Shown: positions 31,167 through 43,517, numbered from the stretch's first letter. The stretch: 64,000 bases of DNA from Symsagittifera roscoffensis (GCF_963678635.1 NC_087070.1:434001-498000), one strand, 5' to 3'. Notes: generated by a model from the sequence alone, not told the origin. Numbers and translations are program-made.

Positions 31167-32902
31167 TGGCGCAGCCAGCAGTCTCAGGTGGGGGGAAGGA
31201 TCCACTGGGCATTACAGGCTTTTGGCCAGCAAAGTGTACTAAACCACCTATGATGTGTGAATTCTGGATCAACAGATTCCAATGGGGAATGGTGGCTAAG
31301 CATTCAATTAATCCGAAAAATTATTATTACGCAGCGACTCGCACTGCCGCTCAAGTTACCGCTTTGCCCGAGGAAGTGGATGGGAAGAATCGACTGGAGT
31401 CAGAACAAGTTCTGGTCTCAAATTTGTATTTGTGCTTGGGAGAAAAGGGACAAGACGAACTTAACAAAAGACGACCGCATCTGGATCTCTCGACGGTTCG
31501 TTACCCACGGATGATAGACGTACTGGAGACGAAATTCAAGAAGGAAAGGAATGAGACATACGTGACATATCAGCTTCTCTCTCGGAAACAGTTTATTAAT
31601 GAGAGTTTGGAGCAATTCCATTCCGTACTGAGCGGATTGGCGACGCGATGCAATTGTGGAGTATTGGAGGATCGTATACTAAGGGATGTATTCATTGTCA
31701 ATATGAATAACTGTGAAGCACAAAAAGAACTGTGCAGGTAAACAAAAACACCGGAGGAGGTTTATCGGATAGCCCTCTCGTACGAGCGGGGTAACAAATA
31801 TGCCACATCCTATGTCGCCACGGGATCATTGGGAACCCAAGGATCATCTTCAGGCGGTGGGATTCAGATTAAATCCGAACCGGTGGGAACGATCCGTTGA
31901 GGATATCGCAAAAATCGCGCACGAGGCAGAGGTTGATATCAAGGGCGAGGCTCGAACCGAGGTGGAAATTTGTATCAAAACAATCGATGCTACAACTGCG
32001 ATCAACCAAATTTTACGAGAGAACATTTAGATAGATGTCCAGCAAAAGGAGTTACGTGTAATTTTTGTCATAAAATTGGACATTACGAACGTACCTGTAG
32101 AGGGAAGCGCGGAAACCAGCGAGGACGGGGAGCAGTTGGGATGATACGTGAGAATGTGGACGAGACACACCTGGATAATTCAGCGGACGAAGAAGCGTCC
32201 CAGCATGCAAGTTCCATTGGATGGGTAAACAAGAATCCAGTGGTGCACTCGTGGGACTCGAGCAGTTCAGACGGGGACTATATGGTAATGGCGATAAAAC
32301 ATAAACGATCCACGGAATTGAAAATCGCTGGGGCACAGTTGCCGATTAAAGTAAATGGGAAATCTACTCGCGTTTGGATTGATAGCGGATCCCCAATTTC
32401 AATTTTCACCATTGGTGAACTGAGAAGAACCTTGGGAGCTTCGGGGATAAAACTGGATACCCTCTCGGAGGAGGAAAGTTCAATTCGGGATTATGGGAAC
32501 AATCCACTGCAGATGATTGGAGCAATGGCTGTGACGTTAGAATCCAATGGCTGGACGATAAACGCAAGAATAAAAGTCATAGGAGGAAATCGCCCATCGA
32601 TAATTGGAAGAGATTTGATGCCTCAGCTCGGACTACAGTTGGTGCAACAATCACCACTAGGGGATCAGATAAGGTCCATCGATGAAGTGGATCCGGAACC
32701 ATCAATGCCAGAGGGGGAGTTGGACTCATGGCAAACCTATTTCAGTAAGCAGTTTTCAAACTTTTTCAATAGGGTGGGGGAAATAAGAAACTATAAAGTA
32801 CAAGCTGAATTTTTGAAAACCTCATCCCAGTACAACAAAAGGGACGACGAGTTCCCATTTCATTGCAAGAAAAGGTGGATACTGAAATCGATAAACTACT
32901 GA
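31166..32902 (+). pseudogene. LTR element copy 1: gag-protease
   Basis: A single frame from ATG 31166 (MAQPAVSGGGKDPLGITGFW) carries a capsid-like Gag to a TAA at 31739. It continues in the same frame past two TGAs (about 31898 and 31940) through a Gly/Arg-rich stretch. It then reaches two zinc knuckles (CYNCDQPNFTREHLDRC; CNFCHKIGHYERTC) and a retropepsin with active site VWIDSGSPISIF and a later GRDLM flap/helix region. All three stops are one C-to-T change from Gln or Arg codons. The frame ends at 32902, after the RT frame has opened at 32863 in another register. Product would be structural Gag plus aspartic protease if intact. Confidence 0.88.
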
Positions 32903-35689
32903 AACAAGGGCATATCGAAAAACTGACGGAATGCTCGGATAATTATTTCGTGTCCCCAATCGTCATAAAGGTAAACAAGGATGGGTCTGCAAAACTAGCG
33001 CTCGAGTCCAGGGAACTAAGTAAACAAGTGCATAAGAATAAATATCAAATGCCGAACATTGAAGAGTTAATGGACACAGTAGGACAAACGATTAGCGAAA
33101 AAAAATCCGGGATATATTTTTTTACAACGATGGATCTAACATATGCGTATGGTCAATTGCCACTAAGCGCTGAAACGAGTGTACAATGTAATTTTTCTCT
33201 CATCGGAGGTCGATCGACGGGAACGTGCCGGTTCAAGACCGGATTCTATGGTTTCACTACGATGCCAGCGGAATTTCAGCGCGCAATGGATTGTATTCTT
33301 GCGGAATATCCGCAGGCGCATGCGTTCATCGACGATATTTTGGTTGTATCAAAGGGAACCGCGATCGACCATATAGCAACGCTAGAGAAAATTCTAAAAA
33401 AAACTGGAACAGGAAAATATGTCTCTAAAACTATCAAAATGCAGGTTCGCACAACGGGAATGCGAGTGGCTAGGGCACAAAACAACATCAACTGGAATAA
33501 CTCCTCTGGTACGGAAAACAGAACCGATCGAAGCATTAACGCCGCCGCGAACTTTGACTCAACTCAAGTCGTTCATGGGGTCAATACATAGTCTCCACAA
33601 GAATCTGCCAGCGTTAGCTGAATCATCCGCGCCGTTGCGACCATTACTAAGTAGAAGTAATGAATACATTTGGACTCCCGAATGCCAGAATGCGTTTGAA
33701 AATCTAAAAAAACAAGTGTCTAACATTGTTGAATTGCGACATTTCGATATCCACAAGGATATTCGGATCGTGTGCGACGCAAGTCATAACGGGCTCGGTG
33801 CTGTGCTTGAACAATTAGGACCAGAGGGATTGAACAATTAGGACGACTGTGCTTGAACAATTAGGACGACATAAACCACAGTACGACATTAACCACGCAA
33901 GTCATAAGGGGCTAATTTAATATTCATGAAAAAATTACTGCTATGAACCGTTATTATTCTCAATTTGTTAACGATTTTTCGGCAAAGGAGAACGTAGTGT
34001 GGATGGATGAAAAACTTGTAATATCTATGAACTTACAAACTGCGATTAACAATAGAATTCATGCAAATCATCACGGGAAACCCAACATGTTTGATCAAGC
34101 GAAAAATGTTTGGTACCTGTATATTTACCGATCAATAGCTTCAATAGCTGAGGACTGTCCCGAATGCACCGCCGCCAATAAGAACTTAAAAACGATCTTA
34201 AGAAAAAATCAGCTTGGAAATATACCTGAATCGAAGGAACCAAATGAATCAGTTCAACTGGATTTTTGGGGGCCCATTAACTAGTTAAATGAATCACGGA
34301 AATATGTGTTAGTGGCGGTTGATCGATTTTCTTGTTGGCCCTCGGCAATGGTCTGTGGAAATAATCGATCTGATAAAATACTGAAGTTTTTGAAAAGCTA
34401 TATAGCAAATCATGGAGTGCCAAGGAAAATTCACGTAGATCAGGGTACGAGTTTTATGTCGAATGAGATTAAAGCATTCTGTAATGGGGAGGTTATTGAA
34501 ATAATAAAATCACATGTTAATGATCACCGGGCAACTGGATGCGTGGAGCGCACCATAGGTAGTCTTAAAAATTCCATCCTGACGTTTGTCCAAGAAAAAC
34601 ACCCCGAACTCTTAGAAAAAAATGATCGAAAGAGCCCTTGGCGCTCTCAGATTTTCGAAGAATGCAACATTAAAAATCTCGCCATTTGAGGCGCATCATG
34701 GGCGAGAAGCGAACACGGTCTTAAGATACCTTACAAAAAAATCATCTCTGCAAAATCTGGATTGGTCGCGGGTTATAAAAACGAAAAATGCTTGTTTAGT
34801 TAACGCCGACCCAAATGCAAACTATATGCCACACTCTGCAGACACAAACTGGGCCGTACGATCGGATTTAGCGTACGACATAAACCACAGGAGCCACGCA
34901 CGCCGACTAACCCATGAGCAGTCAACCAACCAAGACGATGAACCGTTAATTTTGAAATCAGCGGGCCCCAGTGGACAACCAGGACCTTCTGGATTGTTAT
35001 TCCAGCGAACTGGAAACCGCAATCTCAAAAGGTATAAACAGCCTTATTCGAAAGTTAAGTCAGAGAGCGCGCATACGTTGACTTTAAATAATGGGGTTGT
35101 GCTTAGGAAATCGGGGGTGGCCACAAAAGCTACGCCAAAGAAGATTAAAGCAGGACCAAAATCGATTGTACCACCGCTAACTCCGCGGGAAGTTAAAGAG
35201 CGAGCGACAAAGAGGATTGCTCCACAGTAGCAACAACGGGAGAAAAGCGGCCGCCGATTTGAGAACACTGGTTCTGAATCGGAAGACAGTGACAACCTGC
35301 CGATTATTTCGGTCAAACGAACGAAACAACCATCCGCGGCGGCTTCAACAGAGATCGCACACGCAGATCTAACGGCAATGCAACAAAGGGACGCAGATAG
35401 TGGAAGCGACCAAGAAACCATTCCGGCACGCAGCGGCGATTTGCATAGAAATCCAAGGGATCCGGCTACATCAAATCCAGGGAACCAACCAACTCAAGCA
35501 CCCGGCAAAAAGAAAGGGCCGTCAAAGAAGGCCAGACTAGTATCCTATAGCAGTCAGGACGATAGCCAGGACGACACGGGATCTATAGCATCGAGAAGAA
35601 GCTGGAGAAAAAGAACGGCGGTGAGCAAAATGGGAGGGGTGATGATTGATTTCATCAATCAGAGCGAAAAGGAGGGAAAGAAGTAAGCT
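32863..35689 (+). pseudogene. LTR element copy 1: RT-RNase H-integrase
   Basis: RT reads EKVDTEIDKLLKQGHIEKLT, FFTTMDLTYAYGQLPLS and the catalytic box AFIDDILVV. A shift in an A-run near 33400 leads to the thumb/connection (PRTLTQLKSFMGSIHSLHKN). RNase H survives only as IRIVCDASHNGLGAVLEQLG, and its remaining acidic core is missing. Integrase has a zinc HHCC end (HANHHGKP ... DCPECTAAN). A TAG at 34282 lies just after the first catalytic Asp (QLDFWGPI). VDQGTSFMSNE and CVERTIGSLKN supply the other acids. A further shift near 34620 leads to a Pro/Ser-rich C-terminus, and a TAG at 35228 precedes the end at 35686. It cannot be autonomous. Confidence 0.88.
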
Positions 35690-35932
35690 AAAAGGAAAAA
35701 TCAAACTGAACCATGAAACAAAACTATTAGCCTATTTAGCCCAGGGAGAGGGTCGGTCTTCATTGACTAAAACTCAAGCGCCATCACTGCTTAGTGATTT
35801 TTAGTTGATAAAAAATCGTTGTCAGTAAAGTTGTTTTTCATTCGTTAATTAAGCACTCAGTATTTTTGTTATCAGTATTTCTTAATCAACTTGTTGTCAT
35901 TAAATTTTCAGTCATCTTAAGTTTCATCTATT

Positions 35933-35942
35933 GAAGGGGAAG
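35933..35942 (+). promoter_or_regulatory. Polypurine tract, copy 1
   Basis: GAAGGGGAAG immediately before the middle LTR; plus-strand primer site by position. Confidence 0.75.
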
Positions 35943-36145
35943 TGTCGTATAGTGTTATTTAGTTCAAATTGCAAGCTGTCAATTAACTGTCATTCGTGGT
36001 GCTTATTAATCTATTAGCAGGTGCTGTCCTTGGAACAGTCTGTCACCCTTGGATAATGTTGATAACCACTCTTATTGTTAACTTTGCAAGATCAAGTTGA
36101 TTATCTTTATTGGAATTAAATACTGCACAACAAGTCTTTTCAACA
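35943..36145 (+). repeat. LTR 2 (shared middle LTR)
   Basis: 203 bp; serves as 3' LTR of copy 1 and 5' LTR of copy 2. No target duplication on either side. Confidence 0.92.
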
Positions 36146-37881
36146 TGGCGCAGCCAGCAGTCTCAGGTGGGGGGAAGGATCCACTGGGCATTACAGGCTT
36201 TTGGCCAGCAAAGTGTACTAAACCACCTATGATGTGTGAATTCTGGATCAACAGATTCCAATGGGGAATGGTGGCTAAGCATTCAATTAATCCGAAAAGT
36301 TATTATTACGCAGCGACTCGCACTGCCGCTCAAGTTACCGCTTTGCCCGAGGAAGTGGATGGGAAGAATCGACTGGAGTCAGAACAAGTTCTGGTCTCAA
36401 ATTTGTATTTGTGCTTGGGAGAAAAGGGACAAGACGAACTTAACAAAAGACGACCTCATCTGGATCTCTCAACGGTTCGTTACCCACGGATGATAGACGT
36501 ACTGGAGACGAAATTCAAGAAGGAAAGGAATGAGACATACGTGACATATCAGCTTCTCTCTCGGAAACAGTTTATTAATGAGAGTTTGGAGCAATTCCAT
36601 TCCGTACTGAGCGGATTGGCGACGCGATGCAATTGTGGAGTATTGGAGGATCGTATACTAAGGGATGTATTCATTGTCAATATGAATAACCGTGAAGCAC
36701 AAAAAGAACTGTGCAGGTAAACAAAAACACTGGAGGAGGTTTATCGGATAGCCCTCTCGTACGAGCGGGGTAACAAATATGCCACATCCTATGTTGCCAC
36801 GGGATCATTGGGAACCCAAGGATCATCTTCAGGCGGTGGGATTCAGATTAAATCCGAACCGGTGGGAACGATCCGTTGAGGATATCGCAAAAATCGCGCA
36901 CGAGGCAGAGGTTGATATCAAGGGCGAGGCTCGAACCGAGGTGGAAATTTGTATCAAAACAATCGATGCTACAACTGCGATCAACCAAATTTTACGAGAG
37001 AACATTTAGATAGATGTCCGGCAAAAGGAGTTACGTGTAATTTTTGTCATAAAATTGGACATTACGAACGTACCTGTAGAGGGAAGCGCGGAAACCAGCG
37101 AGGACGGGGAGCAGTTGGGATGATACGTGAGAATGTGGACGAGACACACCTGGATAATTCAGCGGACGAAGAAGCGTCCCAGCATGCAAGTTCCATTGGA
37201 TGGGTAAACAAGAATCCAGTGGTGCACTCGTGGGACTCGAGCAGTTCAGACGGGGACTATATGGTAATGGCGATAAAACATAAACGATCCACGGAATTGA
37301 AAATCGCTGGGGCACAGTTGCCGATTAAAGTAAATGGGAAATCTACTCGCGTTTGGATTGATAGCGGATCCCCAATTTCAATTTTCACCATTGGTGAACT
37401 GAGAAGAACCTTGGGAGCTTCGGGGATAAAACTGGATACCCTCTCGGAGGAGGAAAGTTCAATTCGGGATTATGGGAACAATCCACTGCAGATGATTGGA
37501 GCGATGGCTGTGACGTTAGAATCCAATGGCTGGACGATAAACGCAAGAATAAAAGTCATAGGAGGAAATCGCCCATCAATAATTGGAAGAGATTTGATGC
37601 CTCAGCTCGGACTACAGTTGGTGCAACAATCACCACTAGGGGATCAGATAAGGTCCATCGATGAAGTGGATCCGGAACCATCAATGCCAGAGGGGGAGTT
37701 GGACTCATGGCAAACCTATTTCAGTAAGCAGTTTTCAAACTTTTTCAATAGGGTGGGGGAAATAAGAAACTATAAAGTACAAGCTGAATTTTTGAAAACC
37801 TCATCCCAGTACAACAAAAGGGACGACGAGTTCCCATTTCATTGCAAGAAAAGGTGGATACTGAAATCGATAAACTACTGA
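36145..37881 (+). pseudogene. LTR element copy 2: gag-protease
   Basis: Same layout as copy 1 and nearly identical in sequence. It carries the same TAA after the Gag region (36718), the same two TGAs before the zinc knuckles and the same retropepsin DSG site. Differences are scattered single bases (for example Asn to Ser in INPKSYYY, and Cys to Arg in MNNREA). Sharing the same three stops shows that the copies were duplicated after, or descended from, an already damaged element. Confidence 0.88.
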
Positions 37882-40670
37882 AACAAGGGCATATCGAAAA
37901 ACTGACGGAATGCTCGGATAATTATTTCGTGTCCCCAATCGTCATAAAGGTAAACAAGGATGGGTCTGCAAAACTAGCGCTCGAGTCCAGGGAACTAAGT
38001 AAACAAGTGCATAAGAATAAATATCAAATGCCGAACATTGAAGAGTTAATGGACACAGTAGGACAAACGATTAGCGAAAAAAAATCCGGGGATGTATTTT
38101 TTTACAACGATGGATCTAACATATGCGTATGGTCAATTACCACTAAGCGCTGAAACGAGTGTACAATGTAATTTTTCTCTCATCGGAGGTCGATCGACGG
38201 GAACGTGCCGGTTCAAGACCGGATTCTATGGTTTCACTACGATGCCAGCGGAATTTCAGCGCGCAATGGATTGTATTCTTGCGGAATATCCGCAGGCGCA
38301 TGCGTTCATCGACGATATTTTGGTTGTATCAAAAGGAACCGCGATTGACCATATAGCAACGCTAGAGAAAATTCTAAAAAAAAACTGGAACAGGAAAATA
38401 TGTCTCTAAAACTATCAAAATGCAGGTTCGCACAACGGGAATGCGAGTGACTAGGGCACAAAACAACATCAACTGGAATAACTCCTCTGGTACGGAAAAC
38501 AGAACCGATCGAAGCATTAACGCCGCCGCGAACTTTGACTCAACTCAAGTCGTTCATGGGGTCAATACATAGTCTCCACAAGAATCTGCCAGCGTTAGCT
38601 GAATCATCCGCGCCGTTGCGACCATTACTAAGTAGAAGTAATGAATACATTTGGACTCCCGAATGCCAGAATGCGTTTGAAAATCTAAAAAAACAAGTGT
38701 CTAACATTGTTGAATTGCGACATTTCGATATCCACAAGGATATTCGGATCGTGTGCGACGCAAGTCATAACGGGCTCGGTGCTGTGCTTGAACAATTAGG
38801 ACCGGAGGGATTGAACAATTAGGACGACTGTGCTTGAACAATTAGGACGACATAAACCACAGTACGACATTAACCACGCAAGTCATAAGGGGCTAATTTA
38901 ATATTCATGAAAAAATTACTGCTATGAACCGTTATTATTCTCAATTTGTTAACGATTTTTCGGCAAAGGAGAACGTAGTGTGGATGGATGAAAAACTTGT
39001 AATATCTATGAACTTACAAACTGCGATTAACAATAGATTTCATGCAAATCATCACGGGAAACCCAACATGTTTGATCAAGCGAAAAATGTTTGGTACCTG
39101 TATATTTACCGATCAATAGCTTCAATAGCTGAGGACTGTCCCGAATGCACCGCCGCCAATAAGAACTTAAAAACGATCTTAAGAAAAAATCAGCTTGGAA
39201 ATATACCTGAATCGAAGGAACCAAATGAATCAGTTCAACTGGATTTTTGGGGGCCCATTAACTAGTTAAATGAATCACGGAAATATGTGTTAGTGGCGGT
39301 TGATCGATTTTCTTGTTGGCCCTCGGCAATGGTCTGTGGAAATAATCGATCTGATAAAATACTGAAGTTTTTGAAAAGCTATATAGCAAATCATGGAGTG
39401 CCAAGGAAAATTCACGTAGATCAGGGTACGAGTTTTATGTCGAATGAGATTAAAGCATTCTGTAATGGGGAGGGTATTGAAATAATAAAATCACATGTTA
39501 ATGATCACCGGGCAACTGGATGCGTGGAGCGCACCATAGGTAGTCTTAAAAATTCCATCCTGACGTTTGTCCAAGAAAAACACCCCGAACTCTTTGAAAA
39601 AAATGATCGAAAGAGCCCTTGGCGCTCTCAGATTTTCGAAGAATGCAACATTAAAAATCTCGCCATTTGAGGCGCATCATGGACGAGAAGCGAACACGGT
39701 CTTAAGAAACCTTACAAAAAAATCATCTCTGCAAAATCTGGATTGGTCGCGGGTTATAAAAACGAAAAATGCTTGTTTAGTTAACGCCGACCCAAATGCA
39801 AACGATATGCCACACTCTGCAGACACAAACTGGGCCGTACGATCGGATTTAGCGTACGACATAAACCACAGGAGCCACGCACGCCGACTAACCCATGAGC
39901 AGTCAACCAACCAAGACGATGAACCGTCAATTTTGAAATCCGCGGGCCCCAGTGGACAACCAGGACCTTCTGGATTGTTATTCCAGCGAACTGGAAACCG
40001 CAACCTCAAAAGGTATAAACAGCTTTATTCGAAAGTTAAGTCAGAGAGCGCGCATACGTTGACTTTAAATAATGGGGTTGTGCTTAGGAAATCGGGGGTG
40101 GCCACAAAAGCTACGCCAAAGAAGATTAAAGCAGGACCAAAATCGATTGTACCACCGCTAACTCCGCGGGAAGTTAAAGAGCGAGCGACAAAGAGGATTG
40201 CTCCACAGTAGCAACAACGGGAGAAAAGCGGCCGCCGATTTGAGAACACTGGTTCTGAATCGGAAGACAGTGACAACCTGCCGATTATTTCGGTCAAACG
40301 AACGAAACAACCATCCGCGGCGGCTTCAACAGAGATCGCACACGCAGATCTAACGGCAATGCAACAAAGGGACGCAGATAGTGGAAGCGACCAAGAAACC
40401 ATTCCGGCACGCAGCGGCGATTTGCATAGAAATCCAAGGGATCCGGCTACATCAAATCCAGGGAACCAACCAACTCAAGCACCCGGCAAAAAGAAAGGGC
40501 CGTCAAAGAAGGCCAGACTAGTATCCTATAGCAGTCAGGACGATAGCCAGGACGACACGGGATCTATAGCATCGAGAAGAAGCTGGAGAAAAAGAACGGC
40601 GGTGAGCAAAATGGGAGGGGTGATGATTGATTTCATCAATCAGAGCGAAAAGGAGGGAAAGAAGTAAGCT
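37842..40670 (+). pseudogene. LTR element copy 2: RT-RNase H-integrase
   Basis: Parallel to copy 1, with the same RNase H loss, the same TAG after QLDFWGPIN and the same late TAG (40209). Two indels are private to this copy. One extra G near 38091 breaks the RT before FFTTMDLTYAYG, and one extra A in the run near 38380 changes the reading after the FIDDIL box (KKNWNRKICL). Both lie in homopolymers or at simple steps, so they look like later decay. Confidence 0.88.
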
Positions 40671-40913
40671 AAAAGGAAAAATCAAACTGAACCATGAAAC
40701 AAAACTATTAGCCTATTTAGCCCAGGGAGAGGGTCGGTCTTCATTGACTAAAACTCAAGCGCCATCACTGCTTAGTGATTTTTAGTTGATAAAAAATCGT
40801 TGTCAGTAAAGTTGTTTTTCATTCGTTAATTAAGCACTCAGTATTTTTGTTATCAGTATTTCTTAATCAACTTGTTGTCATTAAATTTTCAGTCATCTTA
40901 AGTTTCATCTATT

Positions 40914-40923
40914 GAAGGGGAAG
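40914..40923 (+). promoter_or_regulatory. Polypurine tract, copy 2
   Basis: GAAGGGGAAG immediately before LTR 3. Confidence 0.75.
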
Positions 40924-41126
40924 TGTCGTATAGTGTTATTTAGTTCAAATTGCAAGCTGTCAATTAACTGTCATTCGTGGTGCTTATTAATCTATTAGCA
41001 GGTGCTGTCCTTGGAACAGTCTGTCACCCTTGGATAATGTTGATAACCACTCTTATTGTTAACTTTGCAAGATCAAGTTGATTATCTTTATTGGAATTAA
41101 ATACTGCACAACAAGTCTTTTCAACA
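40924..41126 (+). repeat. LTR 3
   Basis: 203 bp, followed by the TGGC target duplication and then host intron sequence. Confidence 0.92.
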
Positions 41127-41275
41127 TGGCGTAAATATTAATTAACGTTTCTACAAAAAAACTTTGTTTTAGAATATTTATTATAAACTAAGATCCGGTT
41201 TTTATGCTGCTTGTAGACCAACAACGTACTGTAGAACATTATACAAACTTACTAATTCCAATCTTTATTTCTAAG

Positions 41276-41434
41276 TTGACGACAATGGACGGACAAAAAA
41301 TCGGCCAGATATACAAAGAGTTCTCCAATTGGGCTCAGGAACATTACACTAATGCCGACAATTATGTGCTCAAGTTCCCCAAAGATCTCACAGTTCAGAT
41401 GAAAGCACTAGTACTAGGAGCTGCCATACAGATA
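41276..41434 (+). CDS. Phospholipid scramblase, exon with Ca2+-binding motif and membrane helix
   Basis: 159-nt exon, phase 0 at both ends, between acceptor TTTATTTCTAAG and donor GTATGT. It encodes LTTMDGQKIGQIYKEFSNWA, then HYTNADNYVLKFPKDL and VQMKALVLGAAIQI. The D/N-A-D-N-x-x-x-x-F-P-x-D-L block followed by K-M/A-x-x-L-G-A is the family hallmark: an EF-hand-like Ca2+ site running into the C-terminal membrane helix. This exon fixes the family assignment. Its upstream intron holds the LTR dimer; the downstream intron is 436 bp. Confidence 0.9.
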
Positions 41435-41870
41435 GTATGTTTTGGTTTTTTGGCGGTACAAGTTTAAATACCCCTCCATTTGATGTATACATTTAAGGCA
41501 TACACAACTTTTTGTTGAGACCCAAAAAAACAGGCTTTAGAACCAAATACCAGAGACTATCTGATGCATTTTTTCGTCTTCAACTCAAAAGCATCCCAAA
41601 AAGTAAAACCGCATTCGTTCGACCAAATAAAAATTGGAATAAGTTGGTTTATCTAATCATGCCAATCCCAACTTTATTTTTGCCCTTACCCGTTCATTTC
41701 TTCTTTAAATTGAAGTTTATCATGCGGATGGGGTTTTCAAAAATAGTCCGGAATTTTCTGAAAAATTGTCCGTGAACTGCTTATTGAGCTTGTTTCAAAA
41801 CGTTGGGGCTCTAAAAAACAGATAACTTTATTTGAAATGGTTATATTGTACTGACAATTTTTTGCTTCAG
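41435..41870. other. Scramblase last intron
   Basis: 436 bp, donor GTATGT and acceptor TTTTTTGCTTCAG. No internal feature was seen. Confidence 0.8.
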
Positions 41871-41960
41871 GATTACAATCACTTCGAAGACGCAGCCCCC
41901 CATCATCAAGAGCATTATGCATACGGGTGGGGCCACTACGGTCATCATGGCCATTGGTGA
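41871..41960 (+). CDS. Phospholipid scramblase, last exon
   Basis: Starts in phase 0 with DYNHFED, the usual residues just after the membrane helix, and ends in a His/Tyr/Gly-rich tail (HHQEHYAYGWGHYGHHGHW) before TGA. The tail is unusual and could bind metal; that is inference. An AATAAA polyadenylation hexamer follows at about 42080. The gene is convergent with DDOST. Confidence 0.85.
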   Translation, partial: DYNHFEDAAPHHQEHYAYGWGHYGHHGHW

Positions 41961-43517
41961 CCAACTTGTTGCAGTTATAAATATATTAACCAAGAACCAT
42001 ACAATTCGAAATTATTAATTATCATGTTTTTCATGAGAGTTGTTTAAGCTTTGTTATCGGTTAAAAGCGTCCTTATTATGCAATAAACATTTCTTCTTAA
42101 CTTTCTTTACTCATGATCACAGCGTTCACTTGCAAACATAAGCCAGGAGAGACAATTAATCAATCAAGTATTCACGGTAAAATTGCTATTCTTCTTCGCC
42201 AATTTCACGACTTCAATTGGCGTCAATCATTGAAAAAAAAAATCATTTTCTTGCATTCAAATGTGCATCTACTTGAACAATACGAGAGAAATGTTGGCAT
42301 GAAAGGGGTTGGATGGATTTCCTCGTCCTCCTCGCGAATTCCACAATCCTAACCTTGCTATTTTACGACTCAAATGGCCTATTACGGCCGACCAAAATAC
42401 GGCGGGCCGAACCAACCTTATGTTTTCTCATTTTTATTGGACTGTTTTGTATATCGTCCAGGAGTGGATCTCAGATTTTATCTAGAGGAGGAGGGGGGAG
42501 CTACCGACATGCACTTTCATTTTGAGTTGACAGCTCGCTTCGAAAAAACCAAAATTTTCTGGTCACCACCTTCGCAACACACCGAAATAGCATCTTTGAC
42601 GTTTTTTCTGCTAGCTGCAAAACTATTAGCTTTTTGGGAGAGTCAGTACGCATGCGAGACAAGTAAAACAAAATTCAAGCATCTTCAGCAAAAAAACTAA
42701 ATTATCCCAAATAATGAATTAAAGGTACAACTTTTAGGCCGATAAAAGACAATAGATATGTATATATAATAGGTACATATTATTACATCAAGTCAATGGT
42801 ACAACCATCATTTAACGGACACACTCAATTGAATGCAAATAAATCATCAAAAGCACATCGGGTTTCAATAAAGGTTGATTTTGACAATGAAACGTACAAG
42901 TCACAAAAATTAGTAGAAAGTCAATTTTTAACCTTCAATCATTTGGTAAATTTTGGAACAAACTTGAACTATTACCTTAAAAAATTCTAGCAAAATTTTT
43001 CCTGTAAAAGTTCTAGCAAAATTTTTCCTGTAAAAGTTCTAGCAAAATCTTTTCTCCAAAACTTCTCGAAAAATAACTCTAAGGAAATGGGCACATAACA
43101 ATTGGCTGCACTAATAGGGACGTAATTATAACTTCATTACAATGTGGGACACCTTCACCTATTTACAACACAAGGAACAAATTGGTCTGATTTCAAACCA
43201 GAAAAACTAGTTCGACTTAATGCAGAAAGGATACCTCTAGTAAATGCACAAACATAACATTATCTCAAGTAATATGATCTACCTTCCAATTCCTGACAAT
43301 CGAAAGGAATTATATAAATTTGAAATCGAACAAAATCTTCTAGAGAATGGAAGTTTTGTTCATTTATGCATTATAGGTAATTGTATTCAACATTTTTCTT
43401 CCTTTCCTTTTCTAATGGGGGAGTTCAATATTATTTTTGATGTGAGAGCTTGAGTTGAGGAACTGGAAAATAGCAAATTTCATGAAGGATTAAGTTCCAT
43501 TTCAAGCGTTGTTCTGT
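41961..43517. other. Intergenic region between the convergent scramblase and DDOST genes
   Basis: Contains the scramblase polyadenylation signal and a 26-bp tandem repeat. The plus-strand ORF 42374-42700 begins MAYYGRPKYGGPNQPY, reminiscent of the Tyr/Gly/Pro-rich N-terminus of scramblases, but it continues into sequence I do not recognise. No gene is called there. Confidence 0.5.
42985..43058. repeat. 26-bp tandem repeat, about 2.8 copies
   Basis: TTCTAGCAAAATTTTTCCTG plus TAAAAG is repeated head to tail, the last copy diverged. Confidence 0.9.

Larger units (their letters stand above)
30964..41126 (+). mobile_element. Gypsy-type LTR retrotransposon, head-to-tail dimer with three LTRs
   Basis: Structure is LTR-interior-LTR-interior-LTR: LTRs at 30964-31166, 35943-36145 and 40924-41126 (203 bp each), interiors at 31167-35942 and 36146-40923. 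TGGC flanks the whole unit once on each side (30960-30963, 41127-41130). No target duplication surrounds the middle LTR, so this is one inserted element turned into a dimer, not two insertions. LTRs start TGTCG and end CAACA. TGGCGCAGCC after the LTR is a candidate primer-binding site, and GAAGGGGAAG before the next LTR is the polypurine tract. Gene order gag, protease, RT, RNase H, integrase is that of Gypsy. It lies in a scramblase intron in the gene's orientation. Confidence 0.92.

Noticed and set aside
35044-35421. 125-codon minus-strand ORF in the LTR element (also 40025-40402)
   Set aside because: Antisense of the integrase C-terminal tail; repeated only because the element is dimeric.
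30964-41126. Two independent insertions of the same LTR element
   Set aside because: No target duplication around the middle LTR, a single TGGC pair at the outer ends, and identical stop codons in both interiors.
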